The notes below the pieces were generated by a model that worked only from the letters and a program-made list of their open reading frames with translations, searched no databases and was not told the origin of the DNA. Positions 30,360 to 42,476 of a stretch of 64,000 bases of DNA are shown one piece after another. Position 1 is the first letter of the stretch, and every line of letters begins with the position of its first letter. The DNA is from Lagopus muta (lineage: Eukaryota > Chordata > Aves > Galliformes > Phasianidae), in NCBI RefSeq assembly GCF_023343835.1, contig NW_026040168.1, forward strand, positions 292,486 through 356,485, written 5' to 3'. A program made the translations under genes and the position numbers.

Positions 30360-30832
30360 CTATGTCAATCTATGTCCGTGACAGGGGCGACAGGCCTCTG
30401 CCCTCCCCCCTCCACCCCAGTCCCACAAAAATGGGAAGGAAGGAAGGGAGGAAAAGAGCAGCGGCAACAATCTATGGAGGAAAACTTATTTTACTATAAT
30501 ATCGGAATACAAGATAACACAATAGATACAATTTAATTGAAATTGGGATGAATAAATCAGACAAGGTGAGAAAGGGAGAGTTCCCGGGACCGATTCAAAC
30601 CTGAAAAGCTTGGAACGGCTAGGAAAGCACCCTCCAGCACCCACTGCAAGGCAGCAAGAGAGCGCCCCCCCCACCCGGAAGGGCCAGATCCCGTGACTTC
30701 TGTAATGTACAGTGATAGGTACTTGGAATTGGGGCAGTGACACTTTAATGCCCCGTACACTACATGATGTTTTGATGTGGAATACTGAAACCCAAAAACA
30801 AAAACAAAAACAAAAAACATAGAACCATGACA
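30359..30832 (-). mobile_element. LTR at the right end of the chimeric provirus
   Basis: Minus-strand LTR starting TGTCATGGTTCTATG at 30832 and running through R/U5 to CCTGTCACGGACATAGATTG. Its last bases are replaced by U6 via a short ACATAGTGC filler. It lacks the final GATCTAGTCAACTCCGTGACA found in the ERV-L 2 LTR. Confidence 0.9.
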
Positions 30833-32380
30833 ATTGCCTTATGGTATTACCTACGTGACCATGGAGAAGACATGAGGAAGTGGCACCGTCAACCTACTCC
30901 TGTACTACGAGCACGGGTGCAAGAATTACAAGGCAGATCAACCACCAGTGCAGTTGCTCCAGTTACCACAGGTAATGAATAGGGGGGCCCTTCCCTCAGT
31001 CAGGGGGGGGAAAGGGATAATAGAGTATATTGGACTGTGTGGATTCGATGGCCTGGCACATCAGAACCACTGAAATATAAGGCCCTGGTGGACACTGGTG
31101 TACAGTGCACTCTGATGCCCTCGAGTCATGAAGGGACAGAATCAATCCATATTTCTGGAGTTACCGGGGGCTCTCAAGAATTGACTGTATTGGAGGCCGA
31201 GATAAGCCTCACTGGTAAGGACTGGCAAAAACATCCTATTGTGACTGGCCCAGGGGCTCCGTGTATATTAGGTATTGATTATCTCAGAAGGGGGCATTTC
31301 AAGGATCCTAAGGGGTATCGATGGGCTTTTGGAATAGCTGCTGTGGACACAGACAACATTAAGCAGCTGTCTGTTTTGCCTGGCCTGTCAGAAGATCCGT
31401 CTGTTGTGGGGCTGCTGAGAGTAAAAGAGCAACTAGAGAGCCAGGGAGTGATCAGCAAAACTCACTCGCCTTTTAACAGCCCCATATGGCCAGTGCGTAA
31501 AGCCAGTGGAGAATGGAGGCTGATGGTGGACTACCGTGGCCTGAATGAAGTCACACCCCCACTGAGTGCTGCTGTGCCGGACATGTTAGAACTCCAGTAT
31601 GAACTGGAGTCAAAAGCAGCCAAATGGTATGCCACCATTGACATTGCAAATGCCTTCTTTTCCATTCCTTTGGCCAAAGAATGTAAGCCACAGTTTGCTT
31701 TCACCTGGAGGGGCATTCAGTATACCTGGAATCGTTTGCCCCAGGGGTGGAAACTCAGCCCGACCATTTGCCATGGGTTGATCCAAACTGTATTGGAACA
31801 GGGCAGTGCTCCTGAGCACCTGCAGGACATTGATGACATCATTGTGTGGAGGCGATACAGCAGAAGAAGTCTTCACAAAAGGAGAGCGAATAATCCAAAT
31901 TCTTCTGAGTGCTGGTTTTGCTATTAAGTGAAGCAAAGTGAAAGGACCTGCCCAGGAGATTCAGTTCCTAGGTATAAAGTGGCAAGGTGGCCGTCGTCAC
32001 ATCCCAACAGATGTGATCGACAAAATCACTGCCATGTCTCCGCCCACTAGCAAAAGAGAGAGACAATCTTTTCTGGGTGCAGTGGGCTTTTGGAGAATGC
32101 ATGTTCCAAACTACAGCCTCATTGTAAGTCCCCTTTATTATGTGACGTGAATGAGAAATGATTTTACATGGGGCCCTGAGCAGCAGCAGGCTTTTGAACA
32201 GATTAAACAGGAGATAGCCCGTGCTGTGGCCCTAGGGCCAGTACGAATGGGACGGGGTATAAAGAACATCCTCTATACTGCTGCGGGAGAGAACGGTCCC
32301 ACTTGGGAGTTTGTGGCAAATAGCCTCAGGAGAGACCTGAGGCCGACCCCTGGGATTCTTGAGTCGAGCCTACAGGGGTA
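30833..32380 (+). pseudogene. ERV-L 2 gag C-terminus, protease and RT (continuation after nested insertion)
   Basis: Gag resumes with YYLRDHGEDMRKWHRQPTP to about 30980. Protease starts near 31030 with VDTGVQCTL. RT lacks about 111 bases between LRVKEQ and LESQGV relative to the copy at 28729, leaving the frame intact. The catalytic motif reads LQDIDD instead of LQYIDD, a substitution expected to disable RT. A frameshift at about 31855, a TGA at 31926 and a TGA near 32148 break the rest. It ends at 32380 within early RNase H at the junction with gammaretrovirus-like sequence. Confidence 0.87.
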
Positions 32381-33671
32381 AAACTGAGCCAGGAAGCTGG
32401 ACTATCCTGATCACAGTTGTTGCCTTTGGCTCTCCTTAGTACCAGAATAAAACCTAGAGCTAAAGAGGGGTTAAGTCCTTTCAAAATACTGTACAGAAGG
32501 CCTTATGTTGTACAAAAGGGGATTTTTACCCAAGTAGGGAGCAAAATGCTAACTGAGCATGTGATAAGTCTACAGGAATAGCTCTGAGAAAAAGAGAAAC
32601 TGGATCTAGGAACTAGAGCCCAAGGCCTTGATATGGCTCGATAATATGAATGTAACAAATCTCTTTCAGATTCGCCCCTGGAACCAAGGTGGTTAGGTCT
32701 GTTCCAGGTGCTGCTAACTTCCCACACAACAGTAAAAGCATTGTGGATAAATCATACTAGAGTTAAGAAGGTCCATCGAACACAGTGAGAACTGAAATCA
32801 GCTGGACCCTTAAAATTGTGAATCCAAAGACAGAAATGTGGGCTTTTGTAATTGTTGGAAATGTTGATTTGATGAGTGCAGCATTTGATCTAAATACTTA
32901 TGCATCTCTTGTGACAAACATCGTTACGTATCAGTATTGTTTGGTATGTGGGCAAGCTAAGGATTTAAACTTTTCTCTTCTTGTTGTTCTCGATGATTTT
33001 AAGGCAAGAAATCAAGCTGTTGCAGGGTTTGAGTCACTGTCCTGGTGGGTGATGATCAACAAGAATGTAGATTGGATTAACTACATCTGTTCTAATCAAT
33101 GGAGATTTACAAATTATACAAAGAGTGCAATAAAGAGAATTGCAGGACAATTATAGGCCACAAGTAGGGTGGCCTGAGAAAATAGGATCTCCTAAGATAT
33201 GATAAAAGAGTGTATATGTAATGATGGGTATTGTTGTTGCACACCTTCATCCCAATTACACAGCTCTGGATGACGTCATAACTAAGGCATTGCAAGGGCT
33301 TGGTGCCACCCTTGTCAATGAAGTGGCAGAAAAATCAGGAATAGATACTTCTGTCACTGGATGGTTGGAGTCCTGGTTTGGTGAATGGAAAGCGGTGACT
33401 GTATCCACATATACTTCTTTGATGGTAGCAGCAGGAGCCTTGATGGCCACTGGTTGCTGTGTTATCCCCTTTGTGAGGGGACTAGTAGAGTGACTGATAG
33501 AGAGAGCACTATTGAAGCAAGCACTAATGGAGCCATTACATTTGGATAAAATTATGGTATTAGAGGAGATGGGAGATAAGGAAAGTGAAGACGAGGGAGA
33601 TGTCTATAAAAGTGAACCTTAAAAAAAAATTGCAGAAATCAACAATGTATGAAAAAGAAAAAGGGGGGAAT
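32381..33671 (+). pseudogene. Gammaretrovirus-like ERV copy B: integrase C-terminus and env remnant
   Basis: Parallel to 6740-8037 in copy A. It shows the integrase C-terminal domain (LFQVLLTSHTTVKALWINHTRVKKVH, about 32695-32785), an Env N-proximal frame (32785-33156) and a TM C-terminal frame (33221-33493). The TM frame has NYTALDDVITKALQGL, WLESWFGEWKAVTV, a hydrophobic helix, and GCCVIPFVRGLVE. The env lacks most of its surface subunit in both copies, so the deletion predates the tandem. The polypurine tract AAAAGGGGGGAAT ends the segment. Confidence 0.83.
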
Positions 33672-34332
33672 TGTGAGAATCAAGTGTTGTTTCTGCATTA
33701 GAATTGTATAATATTATTTTTATTTTATGATCTCTGCTATCATAGTTCTTTTTGGGAGTCCCTCTACTTAACTTGGGGAAGATCTCTGATAAGTTTACAT
33801 CACTTATCGTATAGACGAACCTTCCCAGGAACACACACTCTGTATAGAGGTGTATAGATGTATATTTTGTCATACACACTGCAAGAATATCCTGCACGAG
33901 AGCAAACCAGAGAACAGCCATGGCATGCCTGAGGAAGCGCCTGAAGAGACATTGGGAAGGCCTGACATCATCCCCCAGTGCTCTTTGTTTAACGATGATG
34001 ACTTTAAAGAAAATCGCCATATCAATAGGACAAGGAGAGCACGGAGACATCTTGGAAACAACAGGATGACTACTGACTGGCACTAGATAACAAATAAATT
34101 AACAAGTAAATAGCAAATGTGAACCTTCTGATAAGATTGTGAACCTGGAGTACCCAGCCAGTGGGGAAACAGGGGAGGGGGGAGGCAAGGGGGAGAAAAC
34201 AGGGTATAAAGGCTGTCATGATGTGTTCATAGGCGCGCTCCTGCTTGCGGGACGCCAGCCATTGCAATCGCGAGTAAATTTTGCTTTTATCAGAGATACC
34301 GTCCTGACAAAATTACTTGGATATTTCCAACA
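33672..34332 (+). mobile_element. 3' LTR of gammaretrovirus-like ERV copy B
   Basis: 661 bp, TGTGAGAATCAAG...TTTCCAACA, nearly identical to LTR 2 (8703-9365). It has a TATAAAGG box near 34205. It is followed directly by the 3' end of another ERV-L rather than a recognisable duplicated target. Confidence 0.92.
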
Positions 34333-35150
34333 TTATTAATTACGGTTTGTTTGTATATATTAAGCATGATGTAGTGATGTAGAATAAGGGGTGGAATGTC
34401 ACAGTTTTGTGATTTTTGGTTTTCGGTATACCACATCATAACATCATGTAGTGCACTGGGAGTTGAAGTGTTAATGCCAGTAGCTGTTCCAGGTACCTGT
34501 CCCCTGAAGAAGAAGAACTACATGTCCCAGGGGGCTGCACGATCAGAGAGGAAGATATGTCACGGAAGTCACGGCATCTTGCTCTCAAACAGGAACTGGT
34601 CATTTTTTTTTCCTCTCATTTTTTTGCTCACTGCCTGGCAGATAGTGTGGAGGTGCTTCCAAACCGTGTGCTTTCAGATTTCTCAGTTTTGGAAAACCCT
34701 CTCTCTCACTCCTATTTTATTTGATTTATTAGTCTCAATTTCAATTACATTGTGTTATCTTGCATTCTGATATCATAGTTAGTAAAATAAGTTTTCCTCC
34801 TTAGGTCGTTGCCGCTGTTCTGTTTTTTCTGCCTTGAGCCCAGCTCCCATCTCCTTACCCCTTTTCTTTTTCCCTTCCCATTTTTGGAGGCTGGGGTACC
34901 CACGGGCCTACTGCCCCCCATCACGGGCGTAGATTGATCTACATAACTCTGTGACAGTATTATAGTGTGTTATCTTGCATTCCGATATCTTATTTAGTAA
35001 ATTAGTTTGTTTCTCCTCAGATCGTTGCTGCTGTTCTGTTTTTAGGACCATCTCTCTACCCTTTTCCCCTTTTCCTTTTCCCAGTCCATGGGTCCCCCCG
35101 CCCTGCTGGTCACGGAACTGGGCCTAACCAGCTCTCAAAACGTTGACAAC
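34333..35150 (+). mobile_element. ERV-L polypurine tract, LTR and a second partial LTR
   Basis: An AAGCATGATGTAGTGATGTAGAATAAGGGGTGGAA 3'-end/polypurine segment precedes an LTR at 34397-34955 (TGTCACAGTTTTGTG...CTCTGTGACA). From about 34957 the R-U5 half of another LTR subfamily follows, ending CAAAACGTTGACA near 35148. These are degraded 3' ends of separate ERV-L insertions. Confidence 0.8.
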
Positions 35151-35154
35151 AGTC

Positions 35155-36195
35155 TACCAATCAAATCTATGTATTTCCAATTTGAAGAGAAGTATGTTGT
35201 GGGGGACCATATAAAGTTCTTATTGAAGTACAGATAGATGACTTCAGTGGCTCTTCCCTTATCCACTGACATAGTCCATCATAGAAGGACACCATATTGG
35301 TCAGGCAGGACCAGCCCTTGTTGAAGTCATGCTGATTGTCATGTATCAACTCCCTCTCTTCCACATGGCCTAGCATTGCTTTGAGGAACATCTGCTCCAT
35401 GTTCTTCCCTGGCACATGTGACGTCTGATGCACGGACTGAGATGTGAATGATCCAAATCGTTTATTACAGGTTGTAACATCCCTTGTATACATTCACAAG
35501 TTTTCTTATCTTTTCCACTCGCCTTTACATGTCAACAAAACATTCCACAAACACTGTGCATGCAGGCACTTATCCAATCAGAGCCATGAGTTGTTCCAAG
35601 CCGTACTCTCTTCCTCCAGTCAAGGTTGTCTTCATGTGGCCATCACACAGTTTACTCGACTTTGTTTTTCTCTTCTTCAGGAGGTGTCCTTGGTTCTCAG
35701 CGTTGCTTTTTCATGCTGTTTATCTTGCTCCACAGCTCCACAGCTGCTGCTCTGAACAGTCTTTCTTGTATTCCCACAGGCACAGAGGTGAGACAGACAG
35801 GTTGGTCATTCCCTGTGTCGTCCTTTCCACCCTTCTTAAAAATTGTTGCAACATTGCCTTTTTTCAAGTCACCATGGACTTCACCTGACCACCATGACAA
35901 ATATCATTGAGAGTGGCTTGGCCACTATGTCAGTCAATTTTCTCAGGACTCTGGGATGCATCTCAGTGGGACCCATGGTCTTGTGGATGTTCAGGTTCTT
36001 CATGTAGTCATGAATCTGATCTTTGCTTACAATGGGAGGGACATTGCTCCCCCAGTCATACTTTCCGATCTATCTACTAGAGGGCTGTGTGAAGAGCAAT
36101 CCCCAGTAAAGACAGAGGAAAAAGTTTTTGAGAACCTCAGCCGAGAAGCCCATTGTTACAAGCCTGCCTGTATTGCTCCTTAGGGAAAATAACAC
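35155..36195 (-). mobile_element. CR1 fragment (RT region), split by a solo LTR
   Basis: Minus-strand CR1 RT sequence collinear with 61880-62570, including MGPTEMHPRVLRKL-like and KKGGKDDTGN.QPVCLTSVP stretches. It is interrupted by the LTR at 35417-35777 and is full of stops. Confidence 0.85.
35417..35777 (-). mobile_element. Solo LTR with 6-bp target duplication GGCACA
   Basis: 361 bp from TGTGACGTC to TATTCCCACA, flanked by GGCACA at 35411-35416 and 35778-35783. The intact CR1 relative at about 62125 has a single GGCACA. Read on the minus strand, it contains a TGTAATAAACG polyadenylation-type signal near the 3' end. A 6-bp duplication and this short length are typical of alpharetrovirus/EAV-like LTRs, so I assign it there tentatively. 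Confidence 0.85.
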
Positions 36196-36905
36196 CCTCT
36201 TGGAATTTCCTTTTCTGGTTTACATCCCTGTAGAAGCCTTTCTTGTTCTTCTTTGCATCCCTTGCCAAGTCCAGTTCCAGTTGGGCCTTGGCCTTCCTGA
36301 CCCCATCCCTACACAGCCTAGCTGCATCCCTATATACTTCCCAGGGTACCTGTCCCTGCTTCCACTGCCTGTGCATTTTCTCCTTGCACTTGTTTGACCA
36401 TCAGGTCCTGGTTCAGCCAATCTGATCTCTTGCCTTCATTTTCTGACTTCCTACACTTGGAAGCCCAGAACTGTACATAATACTGGTGTGGTGTGGCCTT
36501 GCCAGTGCTGAACCAGAGGGAAAGGATCACCTCTCTTGACCTGATGGCAGTAGTTTACCTAATGCAGCCCAGGCTACCATTAGCCTTCTTTGCAGCAAGG
36601 GCACATTTCTGGCCCATGTTCAACTTGGTGTCCACCAGGACCCCTCAAGTCTTTTTCTGCCAAGCTACTTTACAGTTGAGTGTCCACCCAGCCTGTACTG
36701 ATGCCTGGGGTTGTTCTTCCCCAGGTGCAGGACTTTGCACTCCTCCTTATTAAGCTGCATATGGGTTCTGTCAGCCCATTTCTCCAGCTTGTCCAGGTCC
36801 TTCTGGATGGCAACTCAACCCTCTGTTGTATCATCAACTGCTCCCAGTATCATCCATGAATTTAATGAGGGTGCACTCCTTTCCACTGTCCAGAGATGTT
36901 GGTGA
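36196..36905 (-). mobile_element. CR1 fragments (two pieces)
   Basis: 36196-36425 corresponds to the ORF2 region between endonuclease and RT (DARLCRDGVRKAKAQLELDLA on the minus strand). 36430-36905 corresponds to a different, more 3' part of RT (FWASKCRK, MNMGQKCALAAKKANG-like). The order shows two fragments or an internal deletion. Confidence 0.8.
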
Positions 36906-37647
36906 CTTGGTGCCAAAAATATATTTTGGAGTAGCCATATGAAACTTTCCTATCTGTATTTAAAAAAAAGAGTTAGAAAAAGGGACATTTCATCTTTTCA
37001 GCATCCAAAGTCAAGTTTGACAATTTACATTTAATGATATAAAAAATGATTACTATGAAGAACTTATGTGTCATAAGAAAATTCACAGCACTGTGTTATT
37101 ACTCTCTTCATTACTCATCACCTCCATTTTGGAACAATTCTACTTTTTTTTTTTTTTTTTAGTGAGTAAAATAAAATTCAGTTTTTTGTTAAGCACATTA
37201 ACTGATACACTTGTCTGCTTTGAAGTAAATGTTGACAAACACTTCTACCGTAACCCACTGATGAACTGATGCTAACAGTGTGAGCTTTAGTATGTTCTGG
37301 AATTAGAGGCTCCCCACAGACTTGCACAATCTTCTAAAGAGGAATTTTTCTGCCTTTGATAAAATACAATTTAAATATTATGTTTTATCTCAGTCAAATT
37401 CTATTTTTGATGTTCCTACAGACTTGACAAAGAAGAAAAAAGGTTTTGGCTAGTAAGGAAACTTATTTCATAGGGGAAAGCTTTATACCAGCATACATGA
37501 CTCAACATCAATATACTAAGTAGTTTTTAACTAAAAAAGAATCCAAACAAACAAACCTAAAGAAACTGCCTTTTCACAACCTGAAGTCACATCACTACAT
37601 TTTGTTCATGCAAGCAAACTTTGCAGTCATGAGTTGCACATAAAGGA

Positions 37648-37653
37648 TTTATT
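37648..37653 (-). terminator. Candidate SPIN1 polyadenylation signal
   Basis: AATAAA on the minus strand, about 3.5 kb after the stop codon. Chosen by distance only. Alternative hexamers occur nearer the stop. Confidence 0.4.
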
Positions 37654-40085
37654 TTAAATGTTTTAAGGATAGAGTTACATCATAATTATAAAAATTACTT
37701 ACAGAATTAAGTAACAGATTTAAAGTATTCATACTTATAAATGCAGAAAACAGGGAACTGTCTAAATTGTTCAAAATAAAGTAAAAATAATGAAACTGAG
37801 TTCTAAAGATGAAGTCATAACCTATTTCTATAATGTAAATACAAAGACATCTGTACTATACACATACCAAGAACCATCCAAATTGCACTAATGAATGATC
37901 TAAAATACAAAAAGCACAGCATTTTCAAGGAACCAAAAACTGTTTTTACCATTTTTTCCCCTGAAACAAGTGTAATATATTCTGTCTGAAAATAAAGCCT
38001 CCCTTTTAAAATAATTAATTTAAAGAAGGCTTCTACCTATTGTAATAAGTAAGACTTTCCCCAAAGTATTTCAGTCTTCACATAGTCCAACTTAGTTTAG
38101 GGTTTGCCATTCAAAAGAAGAAAATAAGTAGTGTTGTACTAATCAATTGTGATTCTATTTATTCTTGAACAGAATACATGATCCCTTCAAATGCTGTATG
38201 ACATATACAACTGGAAAATTACCTTCCGTTGGCACTATGTTTGCCTCACCAGTGCATTTAATCCTACTAACAACCATTTAAACAGCACAATAAGCAAATT
38301 CACAAAAAAATGAACAACCCCCCTCTCCCTCAAAAAGAAAGAAAGAAAGAAAAAACAGAACAAAACCCAAATCTAAACATTATAACATGCAACTTTGTTA
38401 CATTGAGTGTTCTAACTTTCTAAGCATGCAGAGAAGGATGGCCCAGGTTTAATTTTTTTTTGTTTTAAGAAGTTTTACATGGCAGCTTGACATCACACAC
38501 GCACACAATATACAACAATACTACAGCAGGTTTTAGAGAGGCCAATAACTTTTATCCAAAGATCCATGTAATGTGCCATCACAAGCTCTATGATAAATTT
38601 GGAAAGCAATGTTGAACCTCTAGAACAAGGGGTCAACAATTAGTTACCAGGTTAACAAAAGCACTGCATGCAGATCCGAAGCATTAGCCTAAAACAAAGC
38701 CCAAAGCAGATGTCAGGGAGTAGAATCAGTCTCAAGCCTCAAAAATGTGTTTCTTAAGCTATCAAACAAAAACAAAATAAAAAAATAACCCTACCAAACA
38801 AATTAAAAAAACCAAAACCCCAAACCTTAAGAAAAAATATGAAAAGAAAACAAAAAACAACTGTGTAACAAACAACAGTGACATCTAAAAACAACCAGAA
38901 ATTTGACACTTTATAGATTATATTCTAATTATCAAAATACCTGATATATTAGGATGGTTTGCATAATACCCACAAATGCAAGCCTAATGCTAAAAATGTT
39001 ACAGTAGACCTAAACCTCAGCTATTTCAAAACATTCCTTAGACATATAGCCCAAAATTCCTTGTACCAAGTTATTAACGTATCTTGTGTATAATCAGTAC
39101 ACTCACTCATTCTTGTGCCACAAATATCAACTGGGGCTCATGGAGCCAGGCTCAGCTTTAAGATTTACATGCAGGACTCTAAGAGTCAATAGAAAGCACA
39201 TAACAGATCTGCAGGATGAAAGCACTGTGTTGCAAATCTGCTCACTTTGTTCAAAACAGAAGGAAAATTTGCAACTCAGGTACTTAGTGCTTGAGTACTG
39301 GATTGAGAATCTGTGAACTGAAATACAATTGCCTGCCTTGGGTTGCCCATGATGGAATACTGGACAGAATGTAATATAGTAGCAAGAGACAAAGAATTAA
39401 GGTATCATATTTATATGGTATTACCATTCAACAGCATAATGAAGCACAAACCTTAAGGCTAAAATATAAAATCAGGAAAAGGACAGAAAGGGGCTTAAAC
39501 CACTGACTCTTTGATATCAAGAATACTAAAAATAGAGGTCAAACCTTTGATCTTTGATTAATAGCACCTCTACTGAATCCTTCCACTAAGAGCATAAGAT
39601 TGTATATATCTATGCATTCCTTCTTTCCATCAGTAGTAACTGTCTTCACATACTGTATTACTGTGAAGCTGTACTTTGAAGCTTGTAGAGTTCTGCTCTA
39701 AAGTAACAACAATTTTGTTGCTGTGCAATTTTGTTGCCTTGTTGCAATTCTGATGCTTTTAAAAGATGCTAAACTTAAAAAATAATGAAATCCTAACCTC
39801 GATTTACAACCATCTTGCAAGATTAAAACTGTGAAAGGATTTGGCTGCTATTTATATCCACAGTCTAATGCAGATGACTGAACCACTGAGACTGCCTATA
39901 GCTTCCATTAGATAGTACACCACTAGCATGCAGAACTCTAGTGCTCACATAATGAAATTCATGTTAACATACCTCTAAGGAAGTACACCACAAAAGGCAA
40001 CAACAGGTTTAAGCTGTAGATTTCTTTGGACACTCCTTACATGGAAAAGTCAGAAAAACAATATATTGGGAACATATATTCTTGA

Positions 40086-40170
40086 ACCAAGATGGTTGAG
40101 AACAAAAGCAAGAAGGCTGCAGGTCACAGTCTCCTGTAGAGGCATGGGTTCGAATCCCACTCCTCTGGGT
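40086..40170 (+). pseudogene. tRNA-Leu-like relic in SPIN1 3' UTR (antisense)
   Basis: ACCAAGATGGTTGAG resembles the 5' end and D arm of tRNA-Leu (ACCAGGATGGCCGAG), and AGAGGCATGGGTTCGAATCCCACTCCT matches the variable and T arms. The anticodon region is not recognisable and the acceptor 3' strand has extra bases. It is either a dead tRNA-Leu copy or the head of a tRNA-derived SINE. I cannot see a SINE body. Confidence 0.6.
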
Positions 40171-41162
40171 GTGAGATTCAAACAGAATCGTCTGCAGACT
40201 GAGTAGAAGGCAATAAATTCTTCTTCTCTAAAGGAGGTCTTCAAAGTAAGAGGACTCCATCTCCACCCTTGAGATTGTATTTACCATGTAAAACATTAAC
40301 TACGGTTAGGCTTTTAAGTCTACAGATATCCAGTTTGGTAGGTTCTAACATTAAATGAGAGACTACTGATTGACAATGCATAGACTGAAGTCTTCTTAAG
40401 TAGTATATATACTGTTAAACTTGTGGCACCAAGTACTTGGGTTTTGCTAAGAAATGTGTATAACAAAAGAAAGTACAACATTTAGGATTGAAGGTAGCTT
40501 TTTTGTGTCTATAAGGTGTATAAGTCAAACACTTGATATCTTATTGCCCCGTGACTACTAAAAATGCACAATTGTTTCCATGTACTGAAAGTTTATAAAA
40601 AGCTTAATGTAAAAAAAAAAAAAAAAGCCTAGAAACACAGTAAATTTATGTTACTTGGGTTAGGCACTCCTTACTGCTTCATAAACCATTCAAATCTTTG
40701 AGAAAAGTCACCTCTGACTCAACCTGGAAAACAAGGACTGCCAGCAGCAAAGAAATTAACTGTAATGTTACAAAAGAAGACATAAAAATAGCAAACTACA
40801 TTTGCATGTGGCAGTTGAAGAGGTGAGTGTAACATTGAAGAAAATGTTAAAAATCTATGAAAACAATTAGATTACAATATTAGATTGACTTTACACAGCT
40901 TGATTTTGCAGCTGTTCTATGCTTTTAACTCCCTCCTACCCAAATATATTGACTTTCATCAAGAAATTGAGTTCTCTTATGCAAAATTTGTCACATTCAC
41001 ATAAATGTTTGTAACATTCAGAACAAAACAGGTTTGCTAGCAGAGACTGCGAGTTCACAGGGACATTTAAGCTTTTGTTTAACTGAAAAGCAGTCAAGTC
41101 TTTGTGTCTACAAATTTTACATTTAATAGTTCCACAAATTTGGCAAAATTTCATGACGATAT

Positions 41163-42476
<1,314 letters not shown>

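Larger units (their letters stand above)
26595..30832 (-). mobile_element. Chimeric rearranged ERV-L provirus carrying 7SL and U6 RNA sequences
   Basis: This 4,238-bp insertion starts with TGTCA, ends with TGACA, and is flanked by the 5-bp duplication ATTGC, as expected for integrase-mediated insertion. Read on the minus strand, the order is: LTR (30832-30359), U6 snRNA sense, protease-RT antisense, RNase H end and integrase sense, LTR lacking its U5 end (27319-26941), 7SL antisense, and a short antisense U3 fragment. Gag is absent. Junctions lie at short shared sequences (GGGG, CCGGG, CAAAGAGC-like), the hallmark of reverse-transcriptase template switching. A misassembly is the main alternative, but the matching target duplication argues against it. 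Confidence 0.88.
24033..32380 (+). mobile_element. ERV-L-like provirus 2, 3'-truncated, split by a third provirus
   Basis: Plus-strand order: LTR 24033-24499, tRNA-Lys-type primer site, gag 24780-26594, nested insertion 26595-30832, gag end 30833-30990, protease/RT to 32380. RNase H, integrase and the 3' LTR are missing. At 32380 the sequence changes to gammaretrovirus-like integrase at a shared ACAGG, so one deletion probably removed both the ERV-L 3' half and the neighbouring pol of copy B. Confidence 0.88.
36906..41162 (-). other. SPIN1: SPIN1 3' UTR and downstream flank
   Basis: AT-rich, largely repeat-free sequence following the SPIN1 stop codon. A minus-strand AATAAA (plus-strand TTTATT at 37648-37653) about 3.5 kb past the stop fits the long 3' UTR known for vertebrate SPIN1. 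Other AATAAA copies exist, so the true end is not proven. Poly-A-rich patches lie at 38320-38350 and 38760-38830. No other coding sequence is seen. Confidence 0.7.

Noticed and set aside
28729-30381. A 550-residue protein extending through the U6 sequence
   Set aside because: The last 40 or so residues are a chance translation of antisense U6 and LTR sequence, so only the protease/RT part is real.
24480-32380. Intact, potentially mobile ERV-L provirus
   Set aside because: Gag has a frameshift and stops, RT has LQDIDD in place of YIDD, and RNase H, integrase and the 3' LTR are missing.
35444-35910. Plus-strand reading frames of about 100-134 codons
   Set aside because: They span the boundary between a solo LTR and CR1 antisense and resemble no protein family.
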